The notes beneath the pieces are model-generated. The model saw only the letters and a list, made by a program, of their open reading frames with translations, was not told where the DNA came from and did not search any database. A stretch of DNA of 64,000 nucleotides, taken from contig NZ_BIXY01000017.1 in assembly GCF_008326305.1 (NCBI RefSeq), positions 1-64,000 of the forward strand, in the 5' to 3' direction. Numbering within the stretch: position 1 is the first letter of the stretch; the number at the start of each line of letters is the position of its first letter. The position numbers were made by a program, and so were the translations under genes. The stretch comes from Dictyobacter arantiisoli. GTDB taxonomy: Bacteria; Chloroflexota; Ktedonobacteria; Ktedonobacterales; Ktedonobacteraceae. Positions 46,299 to 55,439 of the stretch are shown one piece after another.

Positions 46299-49200
46299 TT
46301 AGCGCCGTTGAGAGCGTCGCTGTGCCACATCGCGCATGTGTTGGTGTTGTCTTTGTAGGGCTTGTTTCTGACGTTCACCTCGCTCAATGGTTTGATTGGT
46401 ATGTATAGGTGTTTCCTGATTTAAGTACTTTGCTAGTGAACTGATCGTTGTATGTTTGAACATTTCAATTAAAGGAATGTCCCGTTTGAGCAATTTCTGA
46501 ATTTTGTCGTGTACCTCCACCATACTGAGTGAATGACCGCCAAGATCGAAGAAGTTATCATTAATACCGATACGGTCGATTTGGAGCACATCACGCCAGA
46601 TGGAAACGAGCATACGTTCAAATTCGTTTCTTGGTGATACGTATATCGATGTTTCAGCCTGATCCTGGTGCTTCGGGTTGGGGAGCCGATGTCTGTCGAT
46701 CTTACCATTTGACAATAACGGAAGCTGGTCAAGCACAATAAATGCAGCAGGCATCATATACTCTGGCAGGTACGTGCGTAGAAGGTTGCGTAGTTCGTTC
46801 GTGTGTATGGTATAGCCTGGTGTTGAAATGACATAGGCAATGAGACGTTTGTCCTCCTGATAGTTTTGAACAACGACAACGGTTTGTTTGATCGAAGGGT
46901 GTTTTAATAAGAGCGCCTCAATCTCGCCGGTTTCAATACGCATACCTCGAATTTTTACCTGATAATCGAGGCGTCCAAGATATTCAATCTCCCCTGTAGC
47001 ATGATATCGTGCCAGATCGCCGGTGCGGTAAAGGCGCTCTCCAGGTGTGAGGCTGAATGGATGAGGAATATATTTCTCAGCCGTGAGTGTAACAGTATTT
47101 TGCACATCCTTGGCTGCTGATATCTCGTTGGCACGTTGCTTAAGTGTCGCCAGATGCTCAAGGCCAGCAAGCGTATTATCAACATCAATACCAAAGTCAA
47201 CCAGGCAAGCGATCTCATCGACACCACTTTGTTGTAGCTGATGGACCAGCGGTAGGCAGGAGTTCACCGTCCCAAAGAGGCCACTGGTATTGAAGTACCG
47301 TTCAAATGCGTGGTCAAGTAAAAGCTCAAGGTGTTGTGCCGTAAAATCCTTTGAGTCCATATCGAGGTCCATACTACGAGCGAGGTTTCGCGTGAGATCG
47401 GCAGAGGATTTAAGATAATTGCGAAATGGTTGATGTACAATCTGACGAACTTTCGCGGTATCATCGCCTACAAAGGTGTGCAGCATGAGTGTCACATGTC
47501 CAGACCCTGAATGCCCACTATTTTGCCAGGCTTCACGATACACGGTAATTTTTTCCGCCAGATCTTTTGGTGTTTGCCCTAGAAGATGGGTTAATACAGA
47601 GGCGCCAATTTCGCCAGCTAAGCGAAATGTCTCTGGATTAAAAGCGGCAGTGATCCATATTGGTAATTCGGGTTGAATCGGTTTTGGATAGATAGATATA
47701 TTTACCTCTTTGCCTATACCGTTTGGTATCATGAGAGATTCGCCACGCCAGAGTTTGCGCACTGTCTCAATACTCTGCATCATAATCTCTTTGCGTTCTT
47801 TATAGGACTGGGGAGCCAGGACAAAATCATCTGCATGCCAGCCTGAGGCAAAGGAAATACCAACTCTGCCATGTGATAGATTATCGATGACAGCCCACTC
47901 TTCCGCTATATTGACAGGATTGTGGAGTGGTAGTACAACGCTTCCCGCTCGTAATTGAATAGTGTTTGTGATAGTTGAGAGTGCCGCATTGGTAATAGAC
48001 GGACTTGGGTAAATTCCTCCGAATTCATGAAAATGCCGCTCAGGTGTCCAGACGGCGGCAAAGCCATGCTGATCTGCAAATTTAGCGCCCTCAATGAGGA
48101 GACGATACTTATCGGCACTATTTTCATTATCGCTTGCGAAGTAGAATAGGCTGAATGCCAGTTCTTTATGAACCTTTTCCGGGGCGGGTTGTTTGTTTTT
48201 GGATAATTGTCGAGTTAACTGCGTTGTATTCAGGTAGCCGCGTGTCAAATTTGCGCCACCCACGAAGATTTCTCCCGCTACGCCAACTGGTACTGGTTGG
48301 AACTGACGATCCAGGATATAGATTTGTGTATTGGTGATCGGTTTCCCAATTGGGACCGCTGTAGAATCTGCACTTGATCGTATCTTCTGGTCGCTGACAT
48401 CTGCAGTTACCTCTGAAGAACCATAGAGATTAATCAGGGTTGCATAGGGTAACCGAGTGACGAAACGCTGAATGAGCTCATGAGGTAGAGCTTCTCCGCT
48501 GGAGAACCAGAGTTTCAAATGTTGTAGCAGTTGAGGAAGATTTTCCTCATTATTGAGCAGTGCTCGAAGCAGTGATGGGACCAGAGTAATGCGCGTGACG
48601 CCTGTATCGAGCAGAGCATGCATGAATACAGAAGGAGATTTTACGATCTCATCTGAAAGAATAACAGTTGGAATTCCTTGCAGCAGTGGACCAAGCATTT
48701 CCCAAAGAGAATCGACGAATCCCAATGATGTCTTTTGGCAACAAACCTCATGCTTTTCGAATGGGTAAGCATTCCACATCCAGTTGAAACGGTTATAAAG
48801 ATTGCGATGCAATCCAACCACTCCTTTAGGTGTTCCTGTTGAACCTGAGGTATAGATGACAAATGCTGCATTGTCTACTGTGACTGAACTGTTACTATTG
48901 TTCGTGCTATTTTGAGCAATAACAGGCCAATCGCTGTCCAGGCATACGCAAGAGAGAGATAGACGTGTAGTGGATAAGCTTGTTTGTAGTTGCTGTGTTG
49001 TGATAACCACCTCGACATGGGCATCCTGAAGGATAAAGTGTAGGCGGTCCTGAGGATACGATGGTTCAATAGGGAGATAGGCACCACCAGCTTTTAAGAT
49101 GCCCAATAGGGCTATGAAAGCTTCAAAAGATCTTTCAAGATATACGGCAACGATGCTTTCAGGCCCAATACCCAGAGATTGTAGATGTCCTGCGAGTTGG

Positions 49201-52200
49201 TTGGCGCGTTGATTGAGTTGCTCATAATTGAGCGTCTGGCTAAGATTGTGTAATGCGGGAGCAGTAGGAGTGCGTTGTACCTGTTGCTCAAAGATATGTT
49301 GAATGCAGCAACTTGTAGCGTTCTCGTGATACGTATCATTCCATTCGTGGAGTAATTGTCTCTGTTCGTGTGTATTAAGTAGTGGCAAGAGACTAACATG
49401 CTGCATAGGATTGTCTATGATACCTTGAAGCAGTGTCTGGAAGTGTCGCAACATACGTTCTATCGTATTGTCATTGAAAAGGTCCGTATTATAGCGTAGA
49501 GCAATCCCAAGACCATCATTTGTTTCGGCAGCCGTGAGCGTCAAGTCGAATTGAGCGGTTAATTGAGGAATCGCAAGGGTAGTTGCCTTGATAGTGCCAA
49601 TCGTGACCGGAACCTCGTCCTGTCCTAGTGCCAGCGAAGTAAGTCCCTCAGTATCAGGAAATGGCGATTGCTGAAAGACAAACATGACCTGGAAAAGGGG
49701 TGATCGACTGGGATTGTGATCAACCTGAAGCCGCTCTGTAAGCGTTGGAAATGCTGCATTCTGATGCTCAAGTGAGTCAAGCACCGTCTGCCTGACTTGA
49801 GCCAGGAACGTGCTGAATGATGGATCGTCCCCCAAATGGGCTCGAAGTACCAGAGGGTTTGTGAAATAGCCAACAATATCATGGACATCAGCAGTCATTC
49901 TACCAGTTACAGGTGAACCAACAAGGATATCAGTTTGTCCTGTATAGCGATGAAGGTAGACTTGAAAAGCAGCCAGAAGTGTCATATAGAGCGTTGTGTT
50001 GTGTTCGTACCCGAGATGTTTGATTTGTTGTGTTAGTTTTTTTCCAAGGGAAACACGCTGTTCGTTGCCGTGATAAGTTTGTGTTGGTGGGCGTGACCGA
50101 TCGGTTGGTATGTCGAGAGTGGGAAGATCCCCGGCGAGTCGTTGTTGCCAATAGTGCCATAACTCTGTATCAGGATTTGCAAGTTCCTGATTGTACCTGT
50201 AGACATAATCAACATAGCGTAGTGGCAGAGGGGGGAGTGATATGTCTTTGTCCTCGGCGGTTGCTGTATATAACAGTCCTAATTCATGAAGTAATAGAGA
50301 GAGGGACCAGAAGTCCGAGAGAATATGATGTGTAACGAATGCGATTGCGTATTGTTGGTGAGCACGTTTGAAGAGCCGAACACGTAAAATCGTATTGTGT
50401 TCAAGATTGAATGGTTGATGAATGATCGCGTGAAGTTGCTGTTGAAAAAGCTCAGCACTCCACTGATCAGCATCTATAACCTGAAAATCTGGATCAAACT
50501 GCTCATGGATCTGTTGCACTGGTTCGCCATTTACTGTATTGAATGTCGTCCGTAGTGCTTCATGACGTTGTGTGAGTAATTGCATCGCAGTTTTGAATGC
50601 GGAAATATCAAGATGAGATTGGACGTTTAGCACGCCTGAGATATGGTAAGCGGCGCTATCAGGTGCTAGACGATATAAGAACCATAAAGCTTTTTGCCCT
50701 GCTGATAAGGGATAATCTGTGCCTTTAATCGGAGCTTGCTGGTTGTGGGTTGCTTGAATTGGTAGAGGGTGGGGCGTAGTTGTTAGGAGCTCTTGTAGTT
50801 GTTCGGCTAACTGAGAGATACCGGGACTCTGTAGCAGAGTAGTTAGAGCAACAGCGATACCCAGGTGTTTTTCAATTGCATATTGTAGTTCTACTGCTTG
50901 TAAGGAGTCCATTCCTAGCGAAATAAAAGATTGATTTTCGTCTATTTTTTCCTGTGGCAGTGAGAGACTACTGGCAATGAGTCGATGGAGGAGAGTTTTA
51001 AGCAGCGTGACACGATTTTCAAGAGTAGAAGAGCGTAGCATATCCTGAATAATAGATATATCTTCATTCATAGGCTGCGATAAAGCAACATCTTGAGTAG
51101 GGAGCGTATCACTGGCGATACTTTTGAAGTCCTGTGTGAGGAAGCGCGATCGACAGGCGAAGCGTTGAATTTTGCCGCTTGACGTTTTCGGTATGCTACC
51201 GGGTAAAGTAAGGACAATTGTATCAATGGATAGATCATGATTTTCCATGACAGCCTGGCGGATAGCGTGAAAGATGGGCTCAGGGTCAGCATTACGATGT
51301 TTGCGGTCCAACTCATGTATAAGGATAAGATGTTCGCCCGCTTCATGTTCTACGGAGAAAGCGGCTGCGCCATTCGCCAGCAGTGCAGGGTGGCTATGCG
51401 TGGCCGTTAATTCTATATCTTGTGGATAGTGGTTACGGCCATTAATAATAATTACATCTTTGAGACGACCAGTAATAAAAAGCTCCTCATTATAGAGAAA
51501 GCCAAGATCCCCAGTTCTCAGGAATGGGCCCTCTTGTGTATCGGTGATGAATGCATCAAAGGTCTGGCGTGTTTCCTCGGCTTTTTGCCAGTAGCCCTTT
51601 GCCACACCTGCGCCTGAGATCCAAATTTCCCCAATGCCATCATCGAGGCAGCGTGTACAACTATCTGGTTTGATGATGGCGATCTGATAGTTAGACGAAC
51701 ATTTTCCACAGCTCACGAGTGACTGACCACTAGCTTCCCCGCTTGTTACACATTTCACCTGATTCTGCTCTAGAGCAGTGCGCTCAAAATATTGTGGTGT
51801 TACAGGTGTAGTTGGATTTCCTCCAGTGACAAAAAGCGTTGCTTCAGCTAGACCATAACAAGGATAGAATGCCTCAGGTCTGAAGCCGCACGTTTTGAAA
51901 GCCTCTGCAAAACGCCGTAATGTATCATTGCGAATGGGCTCAGCACCGTTGAATGCAATACGCCAGGTACTCAAATCCAATGTTGCTTTCTGGTCTTCGG
52001 TCACTTTGCGTATGCACAGATCGTAAGCAAAGTCAGGACCACCACTAGATGTTGCATGGTAGCGAGAAATTGCCTGAAGCCAGCGTACTGGTTTCTGCAT
52101 GAAAGAGTAAGGAGACATCAGAATCACGGGAAAATCGGCATATAAAGGTTGCAAAATACCTCCTATTAACCCCATGTCATGATAAGGAGGCAACCAGATA

Positions 52201-52841
52201 ACGCCAATGCTTGTTGTGGTATGCTCAAAACGTTGTTGAATCGTGGCGAGATTGTGTAGTAAGTTCTTATGGCTTATCATTACGCCTTTTGGAGATGCTG
52301 TAGACCCGGAGGTATATTGAAGGAAAGCCAGCGTATTCCCATCTAGTTCAGGCTCAATCCAATCCTCATCATGTGGCGAGTTCTCCCCATCGGTTGTAAT
52401 CACCTCAATGTTGGAAGAAGATATTTCGTGTGCAAAATAATGATTGATAGTTGTGACCAGAGGAGTTGTAGTGAGTATGAGCTGAACTTCAGCGTCTGCC
52501 ATAATTGCCTTGAGGCGAGGTGTTGAACGGTGAGATTGTGGCGGGTATGCTGGTACTGCGATAACACCAGCGTAGAGGCAGCCAAAATATGCGCTAATAT
52601 ATTCCAATCCTGGTGGATAGAGCAATAAAGCCCGTTTCCCTACATTTTTGGGAGTTTGCAATTGCCTGGCAATTGAACGTGCCTGGCAATCCAGTTCTTT
52701 GTAAGTGAGATGCCGCTCCTCTGTTTCTCCGTCAACTAAAAATGTGTATATGCGGTGGTCTGCATAATAGTTGGCGCGCCAACGCAGTAAATCAACCAGG
52801 GTTGAAAATTGTGTAGACTGTTGTTGGTCCTGTTTGTTCAT
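46299..52841 (-). CDS. FAAL-ACP-C-A(luciferase-like monooxygenase insert)-T synthetase
   Basis: A 2180-residue starter enzyme. Residues 1-600 form a fatty acyl-AMP ligase (VIAVPAYPPQ, TSGSTASPKGV); an ACP follows (GMDSLQAVEL, near 645), then a C domain (THHILSDFWS, near 839), then an A domain with YTSGSTGTPKGV near 1330. Between core motifs A6 (GEIFVGGANLTRGYL) and A7 (YRTGDLARY) lies an insertion of about 350 residues (about 1550-1900). It is a MupA/Atu3671-type FMN-dependent luciferase-like monooxygenase, with AAVWTPERHFHEFGG and LRAGSVVLPLHNPV. The T domain (LGGHSL) is near 2099, with a basic RQKQALQRQ tail. The A code reads VDWTFSLADK, close to beta-alanine codes (VDxVxSxADK). It should start the chain: fatty acid, then a beta-amino acid that is oxygenated in place. 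Confidence 0.93.
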   Translation of the reverse strand: MNKQDQQQSTQFSTLVDLLRWRANYYADHRIYTFLVDGETEERHLTYKELDCQARSIARQLQTPKNVGKRALLLYPPGLEYISAYFGCLYAGVIAVPAYPPQSHRSTPRLKAIMADAEVQLILTTTPLVTTINHYFAHEISSSNIEVITTDGENSPHDEDWIEPELDGNTLAFLQYTSGSTASPKGVMISHKNLLHNLATIQQRFEHTTTSIGVIWLPPYHDMGLIGGILQPLYADFPVILMSPYSFMQKPVRWLQAISRYHATSSGGPDFAYDLCIRKVTEDQKATLDLSTWRIAFNGAEPIRNDTLRRFAEAFKTCGFRPEAFYPCYGLAEATLFVTGGNPTTPVTPQYFERTALEQNQVKCVTSGEASGQSLVSCGKCSSNYQIAIIKPDSCTRCLDDGIGEIWISGAGVAKGYWQKAEETRQTFDAFITDTQEGPFLRTGDLGFLYNEELFITGRLKDVIIINGRNHYPQDIELTATHSHPALLANGAAAFSVEHEAGEHLILIHELDRKHRNADPEPIFHAIRQAVMENHDLSIDTIVLTLPGSIPKTSSGKIQRFACRSRFLTQDFKSIASDTLPTQDVALSQPMNEDISIIQDMLRSSTLENRVTLLKTLLHRLIASSLSLPQEKIDENQSFISLGMDSLQAVELQYAIEKHLGIAVALTTLLQSPGISQLAEQLQELLTTTPHPLPIQATHNQQAPIKGTDYPLSAGQKALWFLYRLAPDSAAYHISGVLNVQSHLDISAFKTAMQLLTQRHEALRTTFNTVNGEPVQQIHEQFDPDFQVIDADQWSAELFQQQLHAIIHQPFNLEHNTILRVRLFKRAHQQYAIAFVTHHILSDFWSLSLLLHELGLLYTATAEDKDISLPPLPLRYVDYVYRYNQELANPDTELWHYWQQRLAGDLPTLDIPTDRSRPPTQTYHGNEQRVSLGKKLTQQIKHLGYEHNTTLYMTLLAAFQVYLHRYTGQTDILVGSPVTGRMTADVHDIVGYFTNPLVLRAHLGDDPSFSTFLAQVRQTVLDSLEHQNAAFPTLTERLQVDHNPSRSPLFQVMFVFQQSPFPDTEGLTSLALGQDEVPVTIGTIKATTLAIPQLTAQFDLTLTAAETNDGLGIALRYNTDLFNDNTIERMLRHFQTLLQGIIDNPMQHVSLLPLLNTHEQRQLLHEWNDTYHENATSCCIQHIFEQQVQRTPTAPALHNLSQTLNYEQLNQRANQLAGHLQSLGIGPESIVAVYLERSFEAFIALLGILKAGGAYLPIEPSYPQDRLHFILQDAHVEVVITTQQLQTSLSTTRLSLSCVCLDSDWPVIAQNSTNNSNSSVTVDNAAFVIYTSGSTGTPKGVVGLHRNLYNRFNWMWNAYPFEKHEVCCQKTSLGFVDSLWEMLGPLLQGIPTVILSDEIVKSPSVFMHALLDTGVTRITLVPSLLRALLNNEENLPQLLQHLKLWFSSGEALPHELIQRFVTRLPYATLINLYGSSEVTADVSDQKIRSSADSTAVPIGKPITNTQIYILDRQFQPVPVGVAGEIFVGGANLTRGYLNTTQLTRQLSKNKQPAPEKVHKELAFSLFYFASDNENSADKYRLLIEGAKFADQHGFAAVWTPERHFHEFGGIYPSPSITNAALSTITNTIQLRAGSVVLPLHNPVNIAEEWAVIDNLSHGRVGISFASGWHADDFVLAPQSYKERKEIMMQSIETVRKLWRGESLMIPNGIGKEVNISIYPKPIQPELPIWITAAFNPETFRLAGEIGASVLTHLLGQTPKDLAEKITVYREAWQNSGHSGSGHVTLMLHTFVGDDTAKVRQIVHQPFRNYLKSSADLTRNLARSMDLDMDSKDFTAQHLELLLDHAFERYFNTSGLFGTVNSCLPLVHQLQQSGVDEIACLVDFGIDVDNTLAGLEHLATLKQRANEISAAKDVQNTVTLTAEKYIPHPFSLTPGERLYRTGDLARYHATGEIEYLGRLDYQVKIRGMRIETGEIEALLLKHPSIKQTVVVVQNYQEDKRLIAYVISTPGYTIHTNELRNLLRTYLPEYMMPAAFIVLDQLPLLSNGKIDRHRLPNPKHQDQAETSIYVSPRNEFERMLVSIWRDVLQIDRIGINDNFFDLGGHSLSMVEVHDKIQKLLKRDIPLIEMFKHTTISSLAKYLNQETPIHTNQTIERGERQKQALQRQHQHMRDVAQRRSQRR

Positions 52842-53135
52842 GTATCACCTACAATATATGCTGAAACTACCAATCTACGTGAGCCTACGATCGTTGACTA
52901 TACATTTGCTTGCTTGCTTGATTCCTTCCTTTCTTCCTGTATTCCGATTTTGATGTCCTCATCTTTCTTATAGAACACGAAAAATATTTTTACGAAGATA
53001 CTGTGTTCTGTGTCAGAAAGCGCATGCTTTCCCTCTTTGATTTTAGAAACACATTTGCATAATAGATGACTTTATAGTGATTTAGCCAAATATATGCATA
53101 TGTATCAAGAGCGTATATAAATTAATTACATAAAA
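52842..53135 (-). other. Long untranslated leader of the minus-strand biosynthetic run
   Basis: About 290 nt between the predicted transcription start and the ATG at 52841. It contains a short TTGC/TTCC-type repeat tract (about 52908-52940). No gene or clear riboswitch fold was recognised, but a leader of this length may hold control elements. Confidence 0.4.
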
Positions 53136-53165
53136 ATTATACTGCTTTCTCAAACGGTTTGTCAA
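53136..53165 (-). promoter_or_regulatory. Strong sigma70 promoter of the minus-strand biosynthetic run
   Basis: On the minus strand TTGACA (53160-53165) and TATAAT (53136-53141), both perfect consensus boxes, are separated by 18 nt. It is the best promoter sequence in the 1.35-kb divergent region and points toward the FAAL gene. Confidence 0.75.
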
Positions 53166-53324
53166 ATATTTTAGGGTCTAGAGGCTTTTTGATCTTATAA
53201 AGAGGTAGAATTATTAAAAAGTATTCATTAAGTAGACAGGATATAAATATATAGAGATTCCATAGCAAGGTGTGGGTATTGTATATAGATATCTCTGGAA
53301 TTTATCAGGGATTGCTTATATAAA

Positions 53325-53378
53325 ATGGTTCATATGGTAGAAATAGTTTGTATGGTAGAGATGGTTCATATAGTAGAG
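53325..53378. repeat. Three tandem 18-bp units
   Basis: ATGGTTCATATGGTAGAA (53325-53342), ATAGTTTGTATGGTAGAG (53343-53360) and ATGGTTCATATAGTAGAG (53361-53378) are imperfect copies in perfect register. They lie 160 nt upstream of the promoter at 53136-53165, where an iterated regulator site could sit. Confidence 0.65.
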
Positions 53379-53419
53379 CTTGTGCTGAAAATAAACATTA
53401 AATAGTAATTGTTTTTTAT

Positions 53420-53645
53420 ACTCGGTTTTCCGTGTTTCAGGAAAGGAGCACATTTCGCTTGGATGAGATCCCTTGGCACATGTAGAGCGATTTGTCCGTT
53501 GATACTTCGATGTCCACGACGATCGTGCTTGTGATTGTTGTGAAGGGTCGTGATATCATGCCCCAAGAAGCGTGCTGCTCCGGTTCGAGCGTGTGTAATC
53601 AACGTCTTTTTCCTCTTCAAGGAGACACATTTTTCTGCTGATTCG
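53420..53645 (-). pseudogene. Group II intron reverse transcriptase/maturase remnant
   Basis: On the minus strand LITHARTGAARFLGHDITTL, then HNNHKHDRRGHRSINGQIAL and VPRDLIQAKCAPFLKHGKP can be read. This is the maturase (domain X) end of bacterial group II intron proteins. It has no reverse-transcriptase domain upstream and stops short of the normal C-terminus. The longer open frame covering it continues into antisense of the next remnant and is not a gene. Confidence 0.75.
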
Positions 53646-53656
53646 CTACTGGTTAT

Positions 53657-53921
53657 ATCTCGTTGCGCAACTCGTGGGTATTGGGGCGTGATTTGGTCGA
53701 AGTTGAACTGCGTCCCTGGGAAAACAAGCAGCGCAAGCCAACGCCTCAACAGGTGCGGCGCGGGATGCACAAATTGTTGGCACGTTTGGGCACTCCTGCC
53801 CAGCCACCACAACCACGCGGGAAATCGAAAGGCCGGATGATGAGGAGCAAAAGTTGGCAAAGCACCACGTTTTCCCATCATTCGTAAGCAGCCAAAGGTA
53901 CCTCAACTTGTACCATCCTGA
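53657..53921 (+). pseudogene. Transposase C-terminal remnant
   Basis: The plus strand reads SLRNSWVLGRDLVEVELRPW, ENKQRKPTPQQVRRGMHKLL and PAQPPQPRGKSKGR. After a frameshift it continues GAKVGKAPRFPIIRKQPKVP to a stop at 53919-53921. This proline/arginine-rich tail is typical of the C-terminus of large transposases that are common in these genomes. The catalytic part is missing. It abuts the group II intron remnant. Confidence 0.6.
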
Positions 53922-54190
53922 TGGCAGAGACGACATATTGATTCATCGTCTTTCTTTGAACGGAACTTCTCATGGAGTTCTGGTAGAATTTTTTAGTTTA
54001 AACGTCAAATAAGAACAAATATATTAAGAAATGTTTTTCTTTTCTGGAATAGTTTATTTGTCCAAGAGCATTGAAATGAGCAAAAAAATTGAGTAGACTA
54101 TTAGGTATAGATAGTTTTTTTGTAATCTATAATTATCATACATGTTATTATGAATTTTGATGTGATTGATTTACTTGAGGAGTATCTGAG
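53922..54190 (+). other. A+T-rich upstream region of the plus-strand biosynthetic arm
   Basis: No gene. GAGGAG at 54176-54181 is a good ribosome-binding site for ATG 54191. A TATAAT-like box is visible near 54128, but no well-spaced -35 box. Confidence 0.4.
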
Positions 54191-55435
54191 ATGAAGGCGC
54201 ACGTTCTGGTCACAGGCGGTTTGCGAGAGGTCCACAAAAAGCTCCTAGCTTTGGGAGCTCGATTGACTCTAATGATAAATATTCCATATATTACTCAGGA
54301 AGATATACATATGTATGAACGTGTAATCGGTCTTCCTATTGCAGCTACAGATGAGGAATGGATAGAAGTAGCGGCATTGATCAATAGAATAGACCCATTC
54401 ATCGCTCTTGGTGGATTTAGCGAAGGCGTACAACGACAAACCGCATTGATCGCCCGTGTCCTTGATCTTCCTTTTCATCGTCTGGAGATAGTTGATATGG
54501 TTGCGCGTAAGGAATTGATGCGGCAACGATTAGTTGATGCAGAGGTGGACCCGACGCCAGCCCATATTGTTCAGACCAATGAGGAGATAAAAGCTTTTGC
54601 TGCGGAATATGGTTATCCTCTTATTTTAAAGCCCAATGATGGTCGGGGAAGTACTGGTATTTTGAGGATTAGCAGTGCTGATACTGTCGCAGTAGCACTC
54701 ACGCGTTTTCAGGAATTTACGCCGCAATCTGCCTTATTTTCAAATGCTCATTTTGACATGCTGGTGGAACCATATCTACAAGGGGATGAATTAAGCGTTG
54801 AAGCATTTTCAGAAAATGGGAAGCATAAAGTTATTGCGATCACACAGAAATTCAAAGAGGCCGATACGTTTATAGAGATTGGACATTGTATCCCTGCTTC
54901 GCTTACACCGCAGGTGGCAAGCAAGATTGAGCACCTGGTGTTCCAGGCCTTAACCGCTTTGGAGATAGCATCAGGTCCATCTCATACTGAGATTATCCTG
55001 ACAGATGCTGGCCCGAGAATTGTTGAAACTCACATACGTCTAGGGGGCGATTGTATTCCTGAGCTGATTCAGCTTGTGTATGGTATTGATCTACTAGATT
55101 TATGGGCACGTCAAGTATTAGGAGAGAGTGTCTGGCATGCTTTGCCCGAAGTAGTTTCTACCCATACCTGTGCGGCCATCTGGTATGTTTCCTTGTTACC
55201 TCCTGGAGTGGTGAAAAATGTATCTGGTGTAGAGGAAGCACGCGATGTTTCCTGTATTCATGATGTGCATATTTTAAAGAATGAAGGTGATGTGCTAGGG
55301 AATGTAAAAAATTCGTTTACCCGCGGCGCATATGCTATTGCAACGGCATCCTCTCCTGATAAGGCTTTGTCTTCTGCACGTATGGCTACTGAATGCCTTA
55401 CCTTTGAGATAGCAGAGAACGAAGAAAAGGAGTAA
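54191..55435 (+). CDS. ATP-grasp ligase (amino acid ligase-like)
   Basis: A 414-residue ATP-grasp enzyme. YPLILKPNDGRGSTGILRIS is the ATP-binding lysine and glycine-rich loop; HTEIILTDAGPRIVETHIRLGGD holds the metal-binding Glu/Asn-equivalent positions. Such proteins activate a carboxylate as acyl phosphate and couple it to an amine. The closest general types are L-amino acid ligases such as BacD and carnosine-synthase-like enzymes. A pairing of an ATP-grasp ligase with an MFS exporter is also seen in bacilysin clusters (BacD/BacE). Here it may join an amino acid to the product or protect it by aminoacylation. GAGGAG lies 9 nt upstream of ATG 54191; four bases separate it from the exporter gene. 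Confidence 0.85.
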   Translation: MKAHVLVTGGLREVHKKLLALGARLTLMINIPYITQEDIHMYERVIGLPIAATDEEWIEVAALINRIDPFIALGGFSEGVQRQTALIARVLDLPFHRLEIVDMVARKELMRQRLVDAEVDPTPAHIVQTNEEIKAFAAEYGYPLILKPNDGRGSTGILRISSADTVAVALTRFQEFTPQSALFSNAHFDMLVEPYLQGDELSVEAFSENGKHKVIAITQKFKEADTFIEIGHCIPASLTPQVASKIEHLVFQALTALEIASGPSHTEIILTDAGPRIVETHIRLGGDCIPELIQLVYGIDLLDLWARQVLGESVWHALPEVVSTHTCAAIWYVSLLPPGVVKNVSGVEEARDVSCIHDVHILKNEGDVLGNVKNSFTRGAYAIATASSPDKALSSARMATECLTFEIAENEEKE

Positions 55436-55439
55436 ATAG

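Noticed and set aside
53325-53378. CRISPR-like array
   Set aside because: The three 18-bp units are contiguous, without spacers, and no cas gene is present. No CRISPR array was seen in the window.
53366-53881. A 171-codon open frame on the minus strand as one gene
   Set aside because: Only its C-terminal part (a group II intron maturase tail) is protein-like. The first part is antisense to a transposase remnant on the plus strand.
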